Of a stretch of 21,440 nucleotides of DNA, positions 1-6,834 are shown piece after piece. Source of the DNA: JAEZDP01 sp044508265 (GTDB taxonomy: Bacteria > Acidobacteriota > Vicinamibacteria > Vicinamibacterales > Vicinamibacteraceae). The position numbers and the translations under genes are program-made. Location of the stretch: the NCBI GenBank assembly GCA_044508265.1, contig JBIQIB010000077.1, forward strand, positions 1 through 21,440, given 5' to 3'. The notes under the pieces are model-generated. The model was not told the origin of the DNA, did no database searches, and was given only the letters and a program-made list of their open reading frames with translations. Every line of letters starts with the position of its first letter. The first letter of the stretch is position 1.

Positions 1-218
1 CCAGGTCGTCGCGGTCGCGGACGTCGTACACGCGGGCGAGGAACCCCGCGGCTCACCACTATTCGGGGCGCCGCGCCCCCGGGTGGACGCCCCCATATAG
101 CGGCTGTTGGCATTCGTACTGTTGGCCGTTTTGGCGCGGGCTGCGTCGGCCGAGGCAGACAGAGAAGGCGTGAGAACCCAGAGGCGGGGCGATCGTCTTC
201 TTCTTGACCAAACCGTCT
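1..218. other. Left edge, no supportable gene
   Basis: No convincing gene is seen here. On the minus strand a GTG at 31-29 could open a frame leaving the window (visible residues MYDVRDRDDL), which reads like protein but is far too short to judge. The rest, up to the stop of the small minus-strand gene at 219, has no recognisable RNA gene or clear terminator. Confidence 0.3.
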
Positions 219-653
219 TCAGCTAGTCTGGCGGTCCTTGAACTTCGCGTGAAGCGCCTTCAGCTGGGGCAAGACGGCTCTGAAGCAGTACGCGAGGTCG
301 GCAACGTTTCGAATCGATCGCGGAAACGCGATCTCGTACACACCCCATCGATTCGGCTCTGGTTCGCAAATCTGCCGCGTCTCGAAATCGCCCGTCGACC
401 AGACGAGGCCCGCTCGGGAACCATCGGGTGCGACGACGAACCCGTCACCCGCCTTGCGCCCTTCGGGGTCCTCGTAATCTGTGATCGCGCCGTAGCACCA
501 GCCGTCGGTCCTGGTCTCCTCGACCAGGGGAAAACCGTGATACACCGGCGCACCGGCCGGCCGCGCCAGAAAGGCCGGCAGCGTCGGATCGGCTGATGCG
601 GCGTCGGGATCGAATCGCAGCGGCAGACCGTCAGGGGCCTTGGGTTCAGTCAT
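219..653 (-). CDS. Hypothetical protein, third gene of the higBA unit
   Basis: A 144-residue soluble protein with no signal peptide or membrane segment; I do not recognise a named family. The frame opens further upstream at 710, but that part overlaps the end of higA. The ATG at 653 is preferred because GAGG lies 5 nt before it and it starts 16 nt after the higA stop. The sequence has a conserved-looking centre (DGWCYGAITDYED, then a GDGFVVAPDGSRAGLVW stretch at roughly residues 52-87) and a C-terminal WGVYEIAFPR segment followed by a helix-like tail. Spacing and strand suggest co-transcription with higB and higA, so it may be an accessory to the toxin-antitoxin pair or a passenger. Local G+C at 241-420 is about 61% by hand count, lower than most of the window, hinting at acquisition with the TA genes. 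Function unknown. Confidence 0.7.
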   Translation of the reverse strand: MTEPKAPDGLPLRFDPDAASADPTLPAFLARPAGAPVYHGFPLVEETRTDGWCYGAITDYEDPEGRKAGDGFVVAPDGSRAGLVWSTGDFETRQICEPEPNRWGVYEIAFPRSIRNVADLAYCFRAVLPQLKALHAKFKDRQTS

Positions 654-669
654 CTCGACCTCGGTGCCG

Positions 670-1014
670 TCACACTGCGCGCCGCTTGGTACGAGCAGCG
701 CCACTGTCATTCAGAGCCATCTGCAGATCGTAGTCGGCCTGCAGGTGCAACCAGAACCGCGCCGGCATCTTGAATCGCCGCTCGAGTCGAATCGCGGTGT
801 CGGCTGTCACCGAACGCTTGCCGAGCACCAGCTCATTGAGGCGGTTGCGGCTGATGCCCAGTTCGTCGGCCACGACGCTCTGCTGCAGACCGAGCGGGCG
901 CAGGAACTCCTCCAGCAGCATCTCGCCGGGATGAACGAGCGGGCCGAGCACCGCGGAATCGCGCGGCAGGCTCGCCGGCTCAGTGGTAGTCCTCGCACCG
1001 GACGTCGAAGGCAT
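670..1014 (-). CDS. higA: HigA-type antitoxin (XRE helix-turn-helix)
   Basis: A 114-residue antitoxin that should bind and neutralise HigB and repress its own operon. The family hallmark VHPGEMLLEEFL is at residues 27-38, followed by a helix-turn-helix at about 44-65 (QQSVVADELGISRNRLNEL) and a LERRFKMPARFWLHLQ segment typical of HigA proteins. The ATG at 1014 lies inside the 3' end of higB, giving a 35-nt overlap in a different frame. It is supported by GGAGGG a few nt upstream. The first 25 residues precede the conserved region and are longer than in many HigA proteins, so a GTG at 951 is an alternative start. Gene order toxin-then-antitoxin is the usual HigBA layout. Family assignment is secure; the exact start less so. 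Confidence 0.9.
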   Translation of the reverse strand: MPSTSGARTTTEPASLPRDSAVLGPLVHPGEMLLEEFLRPLGLQQSVVADELGISRNRLNELVLGKRSVTADTAIRLERRFKMPARFWLHLQADYDLQMALNDSGAARTKRRAV

Positions 1015-1270
1015 CGTGTCCCTCCCATCGGAACGTGATCCGATACTGATCGTTGACCCGTAGGGCGTGGCGCCCGGCCAGGTCGCCCTTGGGCGCGTGC
1101 AGGTCGTTTCCTGGTGGAATCTTCAGATCGTTGAGCGTCGCCACGAGGTCGAGCTGCTTCAGCTTGCGCTGGGCCGCCCGCCACGCGGTGTTCGGGATGC
1201 GTCGTGCCGCCTTGCTGTTGACGTTGCCGAACAGGTCCCGCGTGGTCTCGTCCGCGAAGGACCGAATCAC
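980..1270 (-). CDS. higB: HigB toxin, RelE/ParE superfamily
   Basis: A 96-residue toxin expected to be a ribosome-dependent mRNA endonuclease held inactive by HigA. Full family length is present: the N-terminal IRSFAD, then LNDLKIPPGNDLHAPKGD (residues 46-63), the basic core ALRVNDQYRITFRW (69-82) and the C-terminal EDYH, all typical of HigB/GraT-like toxins. Start is GTG at 1270; an in-frame TGA sits just upstream, so no longer start is possible. No Shine-Dalgarno is seen. A -10-like TATCGT ends 6 nt before the GTG, so the transcript may be leaderless. It overlaps higA by 35 nt. No truncation or missing core residue is visible, so the toxin looks intact. Confidence 0.92.
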   Translation of the reverse strand: MIRSFADETTRDLFGNVNSKAARRIPNTAWRAAQRKLKQLDLVATLNDLKIPPGNDLHAPKGDLAGRHALRVNDQYRITFRWEGHDAFDVRCEDYH

Positions 1271-1276
1271 GCTTCA

Positions 1277-1306
1277 ACGATACACGATACCCGTGTATCG
1301 TGGCAA
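1277..1306 (-). promoter_or_regulatory. higBA promoter with overlapping palindromic operator
   Basis: Reading on the minus strand, TTGCCA (1306-1301, 5/6 match to -35) and TATCGT (1282-1277, 4/6 match to -10) are separated by 18 nt, and the toxin GTG follows 6 nt after the -10. A perfect inverted repeat, ACGATACAC at 1277-1285 and GTGTATCGT at 1293-1301 with a 7-nt spacer, covers the -10 and most of the spacer. HigA proteins generally repress their own promoter by binding such palindromes, so this is the probable operator. Promoter and operator roles are inferred; the repeat itself is directly visible. Confidence 0.75.
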
Positions 1307-1402
1307 CCTGCTTCGGGTGAGTGGTCAGGCCATCTTCCAACGTCTGTCGCCTGTGAGCGGCCGCCAGTTCGGGCAACAGCAGACTCCGCGACGTGCGCGA
1401 CA

Positions 1403-2083
1403 CTAGCGCGGCACGTATGCCGTCCGCGCCCTCACCTTCACACCCGGCCGCGACACGCGCAGGCTGATCGCGCGCGGCGTCCGCGTGCCATCCTCCGGCA
1501 CCTGCGGCTGCCGGTACGCCATCCGGTAGTACTGCCGGCTGTCGCGCAGCATCTCCTCGACGCCTCGAACGAGGTCGTTGGAGTCCGCGACGAGCGTGCC
1601 CCCGGTACTGGTGCTGAGGCGTCCGAGCGTCCCGTAGTACCGGCCCAGCATCGCACTCGTAGCCTGCTGCGCCGCGGAGCTGACCGCCTCGACGGCCTCA
1701 CGATCGCTCGTCGCCCGGACCGCCGGGACGGCAGCTTCCAGCCCCACAGGGTTGACGGCGTAGATGGCGACGTTCGCCGTTGCGGCCGCTGCGACGACGT
1801 CCTCGTACGCCTCCCACACGTCGTGGTAGTCGCCCGGTGCTGCTGGAGAGGCGGGCCCGAGCGGCTGGCCTTCGCTCACGAGGAGGATGCTTCGACGCTC
1901 CCTTGCGTCGTCGCCCGCCAGTCTGTCGGCGACGCCCTTCAGCACGCGCAGGGTGATGAGCGTCGTCACCTCCTGCACGGTCGCACCGAGGCCGGGGCCC
2001 TTCTGTCCGCGGATCAACCGCACCATGGCTCGGGCGGCGGTCCTGTCCGTCGTGAGCTGCAGCACGGTGTCGAACGGGCCGGT
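1403..2083 (-). CDS. VWFA-related acidobacterial-domain protein, C-terminal part
   Basis: About 226 residues of a larger protein are visible; the N-terminus is lost in the assembly gap, and no true start is present (a GTG at 2065 is internal). The segment contains the second half of a von Willebrand A-like fold (RRSILLVSEG, then NVAIYAVNPVGL) and ends with a block characteristic of the family: ADSNDLVRGVEEMLRDSRQYY, then RVSRPGVKVRARTAYVPR. Family members (VWFA-related acidobacterial domain) are usually secreted, are abundant in Acidobacteriota, and have no established biochemical role. The first metal-site residues of the VWA fold (DxSxS) would be in the missing part. Ends with TAG at 1403, 133 nt upstream of higB on the same strand. 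Confidence 0.88.
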   Translation of the reverse strand, partial: TGPFDTVLQLTTDRTAARAMVRLIRGQKGPGLGATVQEVTTLITLRVLKGVADRLAGDDARERRSILLVSEGQPLGPASPAAPGDYHDVWEAYEDVVAAAATANVAIYAVNPVGLEAAVPAVRATSDREAVEAVSSAAQQATSAMLGRYYGTLGRLSTSTGGTLVADSNDLVRGVEEMLRDSRQYYRMAYRQPQVPEDGTRTPRAISLRVSRPGVKVRARTAYVPR

Positions 2084-2183
2084 NNNNNNNNNNNNNNNNN
2101 NNNNNNNNNNNNNNNNNNNNNNNNNNNNNNNNNNNNNNNNNNNNNNNNNNNNNNNNNNNNNNNNNNNNNNNNNNNNNNNNNNN
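2084..2183. other. Assembly gap (100 N)
   Basis: Exactly 100 N, the conventional placeholder for a gap of unknown length. It truncates the VWFA-related gene on the left and the methyltransferase on the right. An open frame reading through the N is an artefact and not a fusion protein. Confidence 0.98.
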
Positions 2184-3014
2184 CCGCAGGCTGCGGCGCA
2201 GCAGCGTGTAGAGCGCCCGTTCCTCCGCCGAGAGGCTGGCGGGCCGCCAGAGCCGCGCGGTGTCGGGTTCAGGCTCCGGGCAGCGGCGGTGTACCTGATA
2301 GATCGGCAGCGGCTTCGAGAGCGCCGACGCCAGATCCTGATGTCCGCCGAGCGCCGCGCGGATCTCGCCGAAGCTGAACGCCGCGAGCAGCGAGTTGGTC
2401 GTGTCCTCGCCGCACTGCGGCGACGCCTGCGGCGAGAACAGCGCAGGGAAGCGCTCCGCGCTCCGGCGCCGCCTGGGACGCGCGAAGTCGAAGACGTGCA
2501 GCCCCGGCGCGCCGCGGGAGGCGATGCTTGCGAGGTTCGCGGCGAGGGCCTCGTGCGTCGGCAGGTGATGCAGCGCGAAGATCGACGAGATCGCCGAGAA
2601 CCGGCGCGTCCCGATGTAGTCGTGCAGCCTGAGCATGTCGCCGTGCACGAACGTGAGGCGGCCCTCGAGGCCGCGCTCGCGCGTCAGGGTGCGCGCGCGC
2701 TCGATCATCCCCTCCGACGCGTCGAGCCCGACGATCTCGATGTCGGGCCGTCGCTCGGCGAGGTGCATCAGCAGCCGGCCGGACCCGCACCCGAGATCGA
2801 GCAGGCTGCCGCCCTCCGGCAGGATGTGCGACAGCAGGACGGCGTTGAGGTGATAGACCGGGATGAGGACGCCGTGCGTGTCGCCCTCGCGGTCGAAGCT
2901 CTCGACCTGCTCGGGCGACGACATGACCAGCTCGGGCTCCGGCTCCCTGGCAATCCCGTTGCGTGCGAGACGTTCGGCGGCGAGGAAGGCGAGGATCCGG
3001 AGTGGGTTGAGCAT
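2184..3014 (-). CDS. Class I SAM-dependent methyltransferase, 3' end missing
   Basis: A cytoplasmic methyltransferase using S-adenosylmethionine; substrate not predictable. From the ATG at 3014 about 277 residues are visible before the gap removes the C-terminus. Motif I is LLDLGCGSGR at about residues 71-80, the post-I acidic residue is in EIVGLDAS (93-100), followed by GRLTFVHGDML and the ALHHLP region typical of class I Rossmann methyltransferases. A longer start at 3104 is possible but adds an Arg-rich stretch unlike a family N-terminus; MLNPLRILAFLAAERL looks more natural. No strong Shine-Dalgarno was found for either start. A 9-bp hairpin and a 7-bp direct repeat lie upstream (3074-3133). 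Confidence 0.85.
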
Positions 3015-3073
3015 GCGCGAGCGGCGCCACCAGCCGGCCGGCGAGCCGCGCTGCCTGTTCGGACGGGCGTTCC

Positions 3074-3090
3074 CGTCAGCATACGTCAGC
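3074..3090. repeat. Tandem heptamer CGTCAGC with 10-bp period
   Basis: CGTCAGC occurs at 3074-3080 and again at 3084-3090, one helical turn apart, just upstream of the preferred methyltransferase start. Such spacing is often seen for protein-binding half-sites, but no regulator is identified and it could be chance. Confidence 0.4.
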
Positions 3091-3111
3091 TTGCGCCTTC
3101 GCATCGAGCGT

Positions 3112-3133
3112 CGTGTGACGCGAACGTCACACG
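3112..3133. repeat. Perfect 9-bp inverted repeat, 4-nt loop
   Basis: CGTGTGACG (3112-3120) pairs with CGTCACACG (3125-3133); the loop is CGAA on the plus strand and TTCG on the minus strand. It lies between the stop of the small secreted protein at 3204 and the methyltransferase, all on the minus strand. No T-run follows, so it is more likely an mRNA hairpin or protein site than a standard terminator. Confidence 0.6.
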
Positions 3134-3203
3134 TCGCCTGTCACGCGTGGGCCCGCCGTGTGTGATGGCACGGCGTCCGCCCGGGTCACCGCCGATGCGC
3201 GCG

Positions 3204-3683
3204 CTACTTCTGCCAGGTGGAGAGATCGTCCACGCGGACCGGCACGTCCTTGTGCTCGAGCAGCAGCTGGAACCGGCGCTGCTCCTCGGCGCGGAATTTC
3301 TCCTGGTCGGGATACAGCTCCTCGATGATCCCGGACGTGTCGAACCCGTCGGCGATGACCGACGTGTCCTTCCAGACGATCGTGAAGCGCATGTCCCAGC
3401 GATCGGTCTCGCCGGCGTGATAGCGCGGGAAGACCGCCTCCATCCGCAGGATCCGCCCGAGCGCCTGCTCGCGCAGCAGGATCGGATAGTGGTTGCGGCG
3501 GTACAGCTCCATGAACTCGTCGAAGTGACCCCACTTCACCTTGTAGTAGTACTCGACGACGTACGGCTGCCCGGCCTGGGGGCCCTGGGCGGCAGCGGGC
3601 TGGGCGAGGGCGTCGGCGGCGCTGCCGGCCAGCAGCACGCCGGCCAGGACGATGGTCGGAAGCCAGCGGGATGGGCTGAACAT
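3204..3683 (-). CDS. Small secreted protein, possible dimeric alpha/beta-barrel fold
   Basis: A 159-residue exported protein. The start ATG at 3683 is strongly supported by AGGAGA 6 nt upstream and by a clear signal peptide directly after it (LPTIVLAGVLLAGSAADALAQ, cleavage probably after residue 27 or 28). The mature part begins with a strand-like VVEYYYKVKWGHFDEF segment followed by helix-like ELYRRNHYPILLREQ and another strand-rich half (WDMRFTIVWKD), an arrangement recalling NIPSNAP/ABM-type ferredoxin-like dimers. That fold suggestion is only pattern-based. A TACGGT with an upstream TG (minus strand, 3715-3710) is a possible extended -10, giving a leader of about 20 nt. It is divergent from the dienelactone hydrolase, sharing a 138-nt promoter region. 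Function unknown. Confidence 0.8.
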   Translation of the reverse strand: MFSPSRWLPTIVLAGVLLAGSAADALAQPAAAQGPQAGQPYVVEYYYKVKWGHFDEFMELYRRNHYPILLREQALGRILRMEAVFPRYHAGETDRWDMRFTIVWKDTSVIADGFDTSGIIEELYPDQEKFRAEEQRRFQLLLEHKDVPVRVDDLSTWQK

Positions 3684-3821
3684 CGGCGTTCTCCTTTGTT
3701 TGGGTCGGCACCGTAGCACAGGGCGACCAGCCGGCGATCGGCGATCACTGGCATAGGAGCTCCGCGGCGTATGAGATCGAGGAAGTCGTGTATTCTCGCA
3801 GGCACACTCTGGAGGCAGCAG

Positions 3822-4718
3822 ATGGAGCGGAAGACGGCAGCAGATTTCGACCAGGAACTGTTGATCCTGTTCGACGCGTACGTGCACGGCGACATCGACA
3901 GGCGCGGCTTCCTCGACAGGGCCGCGAAGTTCGCCGTCGGCGGGACGACCGCCGCGATGCTGCTCGAGGCGCTGAGCCCGCGGTTCGCGGAAGCCCAGCA
4001 GGTGGCGCCCGACGACTCACGGCTGGCGACATCCTGGGTGACATATCCGTCGCCCGACGGCTACGACACGACCCGAGGCTATCTCGTGCGCCCTGCCAAG
4101 GCGACAGGCAAGCTGCCCGGCGTCCTCGTCGTCCACGAGAACCGCGGCCTGAACCCGCACATCGAGGACGTGGCGCGCCGCGTCGCGCTCGAAGGCTACA
4201 TGGCGTTCGCCCCTGACGCGCTCGCGCCGCTCGGCGGCTATCCCGGCGAGGAGGACGCGGCACGCGCGCAGTTCCAGAAGCTCGACCAGACGAAGACGCG
4301 CGCCGACATGGCCGCGGCCTTCCGGTACCTGAAGGGACGCGACGACTGCACCGGCCGCGTGGGCGTCGTCGGCTTCTGCTACGGCGGCGGCATCGCGCAC
4401 CTGCTCGCGAGCCAGTTGCCCGACCTCGCCGCGGCCGTCCCCTTCTACGGCAACTCGCCGGCGCCCGACGCGGCAAAGGGCGTCAAGGCGCCGCTGCTCG
4501 TCCACCTCGCCGAGCACGACGAACGCATCAACGCGGCATGGCCGGCCTACGAGGCGGCGCTGAAATCGGCGGGCGCCGACGTCACCGCCCATCATTACCC
4601 CGGCACGCAGCACGGCTTCCACAACGACACGACGCCCCGCTACGACGCGAAGGCCGCGGCGCTCGCCTGGCAGCGCACGCTCGACTTCTTCAAGCGTCAC
4701 CTCGCGGGCAGCGAGTAG
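3822..4718 (+). CDS. Dienelactone hydrolase family protein, Tat-exported
   Basis: A 298-residue alpha/beta hydrolase of the dienelactone hydrolase family, probably acting outside the cytoplasm. The ATG at 3822 has GGAGG 6 nt upstream; the frame opens earlier at 3771 but without support. A twin-arginine signal is visible at residues 27-31 (RRGFL) after an unusually long acidic N-region, followed by a hydrophobic stretch to about residue 60. The catalytic set is intact: Glu106 in VVHENRG, nucleophile Cys186 in GFCYGGG, Asp233 in LAEHDERI and His264 in TQHGFHND. Family members hydrolyse lactone or ester bonds; the natural substrate here is unknown. TATTCT at 3791-3796 is a possible -10 with a leader of about 20 nt. 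The DUF1080 gene follows 35 nt later on the same strand but appears to have its own promoter. Confidence 0.93.
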   Translation: MERKTAADFDQELLILFDAYVHGDIDRRGFLDRAAKFAVGGTTAAMLLEALSPRFAEAQQVAPDDSRLATSWVTYPSPDGYDTTRGYLVRPAKATGKLPGVLVVHENRGLNPHIEDVARRVALEGYMAFAPDALAPLGGYPGEEDAARAQFQKLDQTKTRADMAAAFRYLKGRDDCTGRVGVVGFCYGGGIAHLLASQLPDLAAAVPFYGNSPAPDAAKGVKAPLLVHLAEHDERINAAWPAYEAALKSAGADVTAHHYPGTQHGFHNDTTPRYDAKAAALAWQRTLDFFKRHLAGSE

Positions 4719-4741
4719 GCTGGATCCGGACGTTCCCGCTG

Positions 4742-4747
4742 TAGGCT
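4742..4747 (+). promoter_or_regulatory. Putative leaderless -10 of the DUF1080 gene (TAGGCT)
   Basis: TAGGCT ends 6 nt before the ATG at 4754, where no Shine-Dalgarno is present. It fits the TANNNT-plus-about-6-nt layout of leaderless promoters. The hexamer alone is a weak -10 match, so the call relies on the same layout recurring at other genes in the window. Confidence 0.45.
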
Positions 4748-4753
4748 CTCGCC

Positions 4754-5602
4754 ATGAAGCTCGCGCTCAGCACCGTCATGCTGCTCGGCCTGCTCGTGTC
4801 GCTGCCGCAACAGGCCGCCGACACGGAAGACTGGCTGCCGCTGTTCAACGGCCGCAACCTCGATGGCTGGACGCCCAAGATCACCGGGTTCCCCGTCGGC
4901 GAGAACGCGCTGAACACGTTCCGCGTCGAAGACGGCCTGCTGCAGGTGCGCTACGACCAGTACGACGCCTTCGACGAGCGGTTCGGGCACCTGTTCTACA
5001 AGGACAGCTTCTCGTACTACGTGATCGCGGTGGAGTACCGCTTCGTCGGCGAGCAGGTCGCCGGCGGCCCGGGATGGGCCGAGCGCAACAGCGGCATCAT
5101 GGTGCACGGCCAGCCCGCGGCAACGATGCAGCGCGATCAGGATTTCCCCATCTCGATCGAGGTGCAGCTGCTCGGCGGCCTCGGCAAGGGCCCGCGCACG
5201 ACGGCGAACCTGTGCACGCCGGGCACGCACGTCGAGATGAAGGGCACGCTGGTCACCGCCCACTGCGTCAACTCGTCGTCGCCCACGCTCGAGGGCGAGC
5301 AGTGGGTGCGCGCCGAGGTCCACGTCCACGGCGGCGAGGCCATCCGCCACGTCGTGAACGGACAGGACGTGCTCGAGTACCAGCGGCCGCAGATCGGCGG
5401 CGGCAACGTCATCCACTTCGACCCGGCCGTGAAGCAGGACGGCACCATCCTGACGAGCGGCTCCATCTCGCTGCAGTCCGAGAGCCACCCGGTGGACTTC
5501 CGCAAGGTCGAACTGCTCGACCTCACCGGGTGCCGCGACCCGAAGGCCACCAACTACAAGCGGTACGTCGTCCGCGACGCGCCCGGCGCCTGCCGGTACT
5601 GA
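4754..5602 (+). CDS. Secreted DUF1080 / 3-keto-disaccharide hydrolase-domain protein
   Basis: A 282-residue exported protein: a signal peptide (MKLALSTVMLLGLLVSLP, cleavage around residue 22) leads into the DUF1080 opening WLPLFNGRNLDGWTPKI. Other family marks are FRVEDGLLQVRY, GGPGWAERNSGIMVHGQ (the usual NSGI segment), DFPISIEVQLLGG and the closing IHFDPAVKQDG ... GSISLQSESHPVDFRKVELLDL. The domain is named for hydrolysis of 3-keto-disaccharides and has a concanavalin-like beta-sandwich fold. It usually works after a Gfo/Idh/MocA enzyme has oxidised C3 of the sugar, and three such enzymes are in this window. The C-terminus carries a short cysteine-bracketed tail (GCRDPKATNY then ACRY; Cys260 and Cys280) that could form a disulfide. 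Start chosen for the signal peptide; no Shine-Dalgarno, possibly leaderless. Confidence 0.92.
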   Translation: MKLALSTVMLLGLLVSLPQQAADTEDWLPLFNGRNLDGWTPKITGFPVGENALNTFRVEDGLLQVRYDQYDAFDERFGHLFYKDSFSYYVIAVEYRFVGEQVAGGPGWAERNSGIMVHGQPAATMQRDQDFPISIEVQLLGGLGKGPRTTANLCTPGTHVEMKGTLVTAHCVNSSSPTLEGEQWVRAEVHVHGGEAIRHVVNGQDVLEYQRPQIGGGNVIHFDPAVKQDGTILTSGSISLQSESHPVDFRKVELLDLTGCRDPKATNYKRYVVRDAPGACRY

Positions 5603-5667
5603 GTACTGGCGGTCCGGCGGCGCGCGGCACGGCCGGGCCGGCCAGAGGGAAGGCGGCTTGGAAGGGC

Positions 5668-5724
5668 GGCGCGGACAAGGACGGCGCGGACAAGGGGACG
5701 GCCCGGGGGGCCGTCCCTACCTTT
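5668..5724. repeat. GGACGGC palindromic repeat, copy 1, terminator-like
   Basis: A perfect 10-bp stem, GGGACGGCCC (5695-5704) and GGGCCGTCCC (5708-5717), with a 3-nt loop, is followed by TACCTTT. Just before it is a 13-bp direct repeat, GGCGCGGACAAGG at 5668-5680 and 5683-5695. The element lies between convergent genes (DUF1080 and GDSL esterase) and touches the stop codon of the latter. On the minus strand its edge reads AAGGTAGGGACGGC, identical to the copy at 16782. It could act as a bidirectional terminator; it is also a dispersed repeat. The rest of the 5603-5723 spacer holds no gene. Confidence 0.7.
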
Positions 5725-6797
5725 CACGGCAGGCGTGGCAGGAGGTAGCCGGCCAGCCCGCCGTGGACCGCTGTCGTCGGGTGCACGGCATCCCAGAAGA
5801 AGAACGCGTCGCCCACGTCCAGCGTCGGCACGTCGGGGCACGTCGTCGCATCCACGAAGAGGCACGCGGACGCCGGGAACGGATACGGCCAGCCGGCCAC
5901 GAGCGTGTCAACGGCAGGCACGTCGAAGTTCATGCCCCCGGGGACGCCGGCAATGACCTCGTTGACGTCCACGGGCACGAGGCGCAGCTTCGGGCGACGG
6001 GCCGAGAGGTCTTCGAGCGCGTGCGCGAGCAGCACGTTGTGCGCGGTTGACAGGGCAGTCAGGCCTGCGCGCTGCTCGGGGGGCTGCGCCGAGACGAGCG
6101 GCACGGCGCCCAGGTCGCTGAGATTCAGCACCACGATCGTGTTCACGCCCGCCGCGTGCAGGCGCTCGATGGCCGCCACGATGTTGGCGACGACGTCCGG
6201 CGGCGATGCCGGCGGGGTGGGCGGCGTGGTGAGGTAGTCGTTCGATCCCGTCACGATCGCCGCAAGCGTGCGCTTCGGCACGGCGCCACGCTTCAGGGCC
6301 AGATAGAGCTCCACCTGCCCGCGCAGGCCCGGGACAAAGAAGCCTTCGGAACCGGGCGTCTGGCTGACGAACCCCGACGAGGACCCGCCGAACGAGAAGT
6401 CGACGCCGCCCTTGCGCGGCACCGAGCCCAGGCGCAGCACCGGCGTGAGCGGGTTGTTCCCGCCGCGGATGGCATTCCAGAGGTACTCGAACGCGACGGG
6501 CCCGTTCGAGAACCGGCCCTCGAAGTACGTGCGGTGCGGCGTCCGGGACGGCGGGACGGCCGGCTGGAATCCGAGCCCCTGGGTCATGGCAAACAGGTTG
6601 CCCGTGTCAGCCAGGCTGTCGCCGAACGTGACGAAGAGGTCGTACGGCGCGGCATGGGGCGGTCCGAGCTTCGGCGCCCCGGGAGGATGTGCAGCGTGCG
6701 CTGGTGGTGCGGCATGGGGCGGCGGCTGTGCGGCGGCGAGTCCCGGCAGGGCGATCGCGGCGACGAGGGCAGTGAGGCGCAGAAGAGCGTGGCGCAT
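5724..6797 (-). CDS. Secreted GDSL/SGNH-family esterase or lipase
   Basis: A 357-residue exported hydrolase of the GDSL lipase/acylhydrolase type. ATG at 6797 is preferred over a GTG at 6806 because it starts the signal peptide (MRHALLRLTALVAAIALPGLAAAQ). A Pro/Ala/His-rich linker follows to about residue 50. Catalytic blocks are visible: block I FGDSLADTGN with nucleophile Ser61, block III GSNDY at 184-188, and block V DAVHPT with Asp336 and His339. FxGRFSNGP at 92-100 and FGGSSSGF are also typical of the GDSL lipase/phospholipase group rather than of SGNH arylesterases. Length is normal. Substrate could be acyl or acetyl esters of lipids or glycans. It is convergent with DUF1080 and its stop directly abuts the palindromic repeat. 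Confidence 0.92.
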   Translation of the reverse strand: MRHALLRLTALVAAIALPGLAAAQPPPHAAPPAHAAHPPGAPKLGPPHAAPYDLFVTFGDSLADTGNLFAMTQGLGFQPAVPPSRTPHRTYFEGRFSNGPVAFEYLWNAIRGGNNPLTPVLRLGSVPRKGGVDFSFGGSSSGFVSQTPGSEGFFVPGLRGQVELYLALKRGAVPKRTLAAIVTGSNDYLTTPPTPPASPPDVVANIVAAIERLHAAGVNTIVVLNLSDLGAVPLVSAQPPEQRAGLTALSTAHNVLLAHALEDLSARRPKLRLVPVDVNEVIAGVPGGMNFDVPAVDTLVAGWPYPFPASACLFVDATTCPDVPTLDVGDAFFFWDAVHPTTAVHGGLAGYLLPRLP

Positions 6798-6834
6798 CGG
6801 TTCCACAATGTCTTACCCGGACGTCGGAATCTGA

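Noticed and set aside
1698..3104. A single open frame joining the methyltransferase to a downstream segment on the minus strand
   Set aside because: It reads through 100 N, and beyond the gap it is in a different frame from the real VWFA-related gene; not a fusion.
1887..3716. 609-codon plus-strand frame across the gap
   Set aside because: It spans the N run and lies antisense to three better-supported genes; Arg/Ala-rich composition typical of a high-GC shadow frame.
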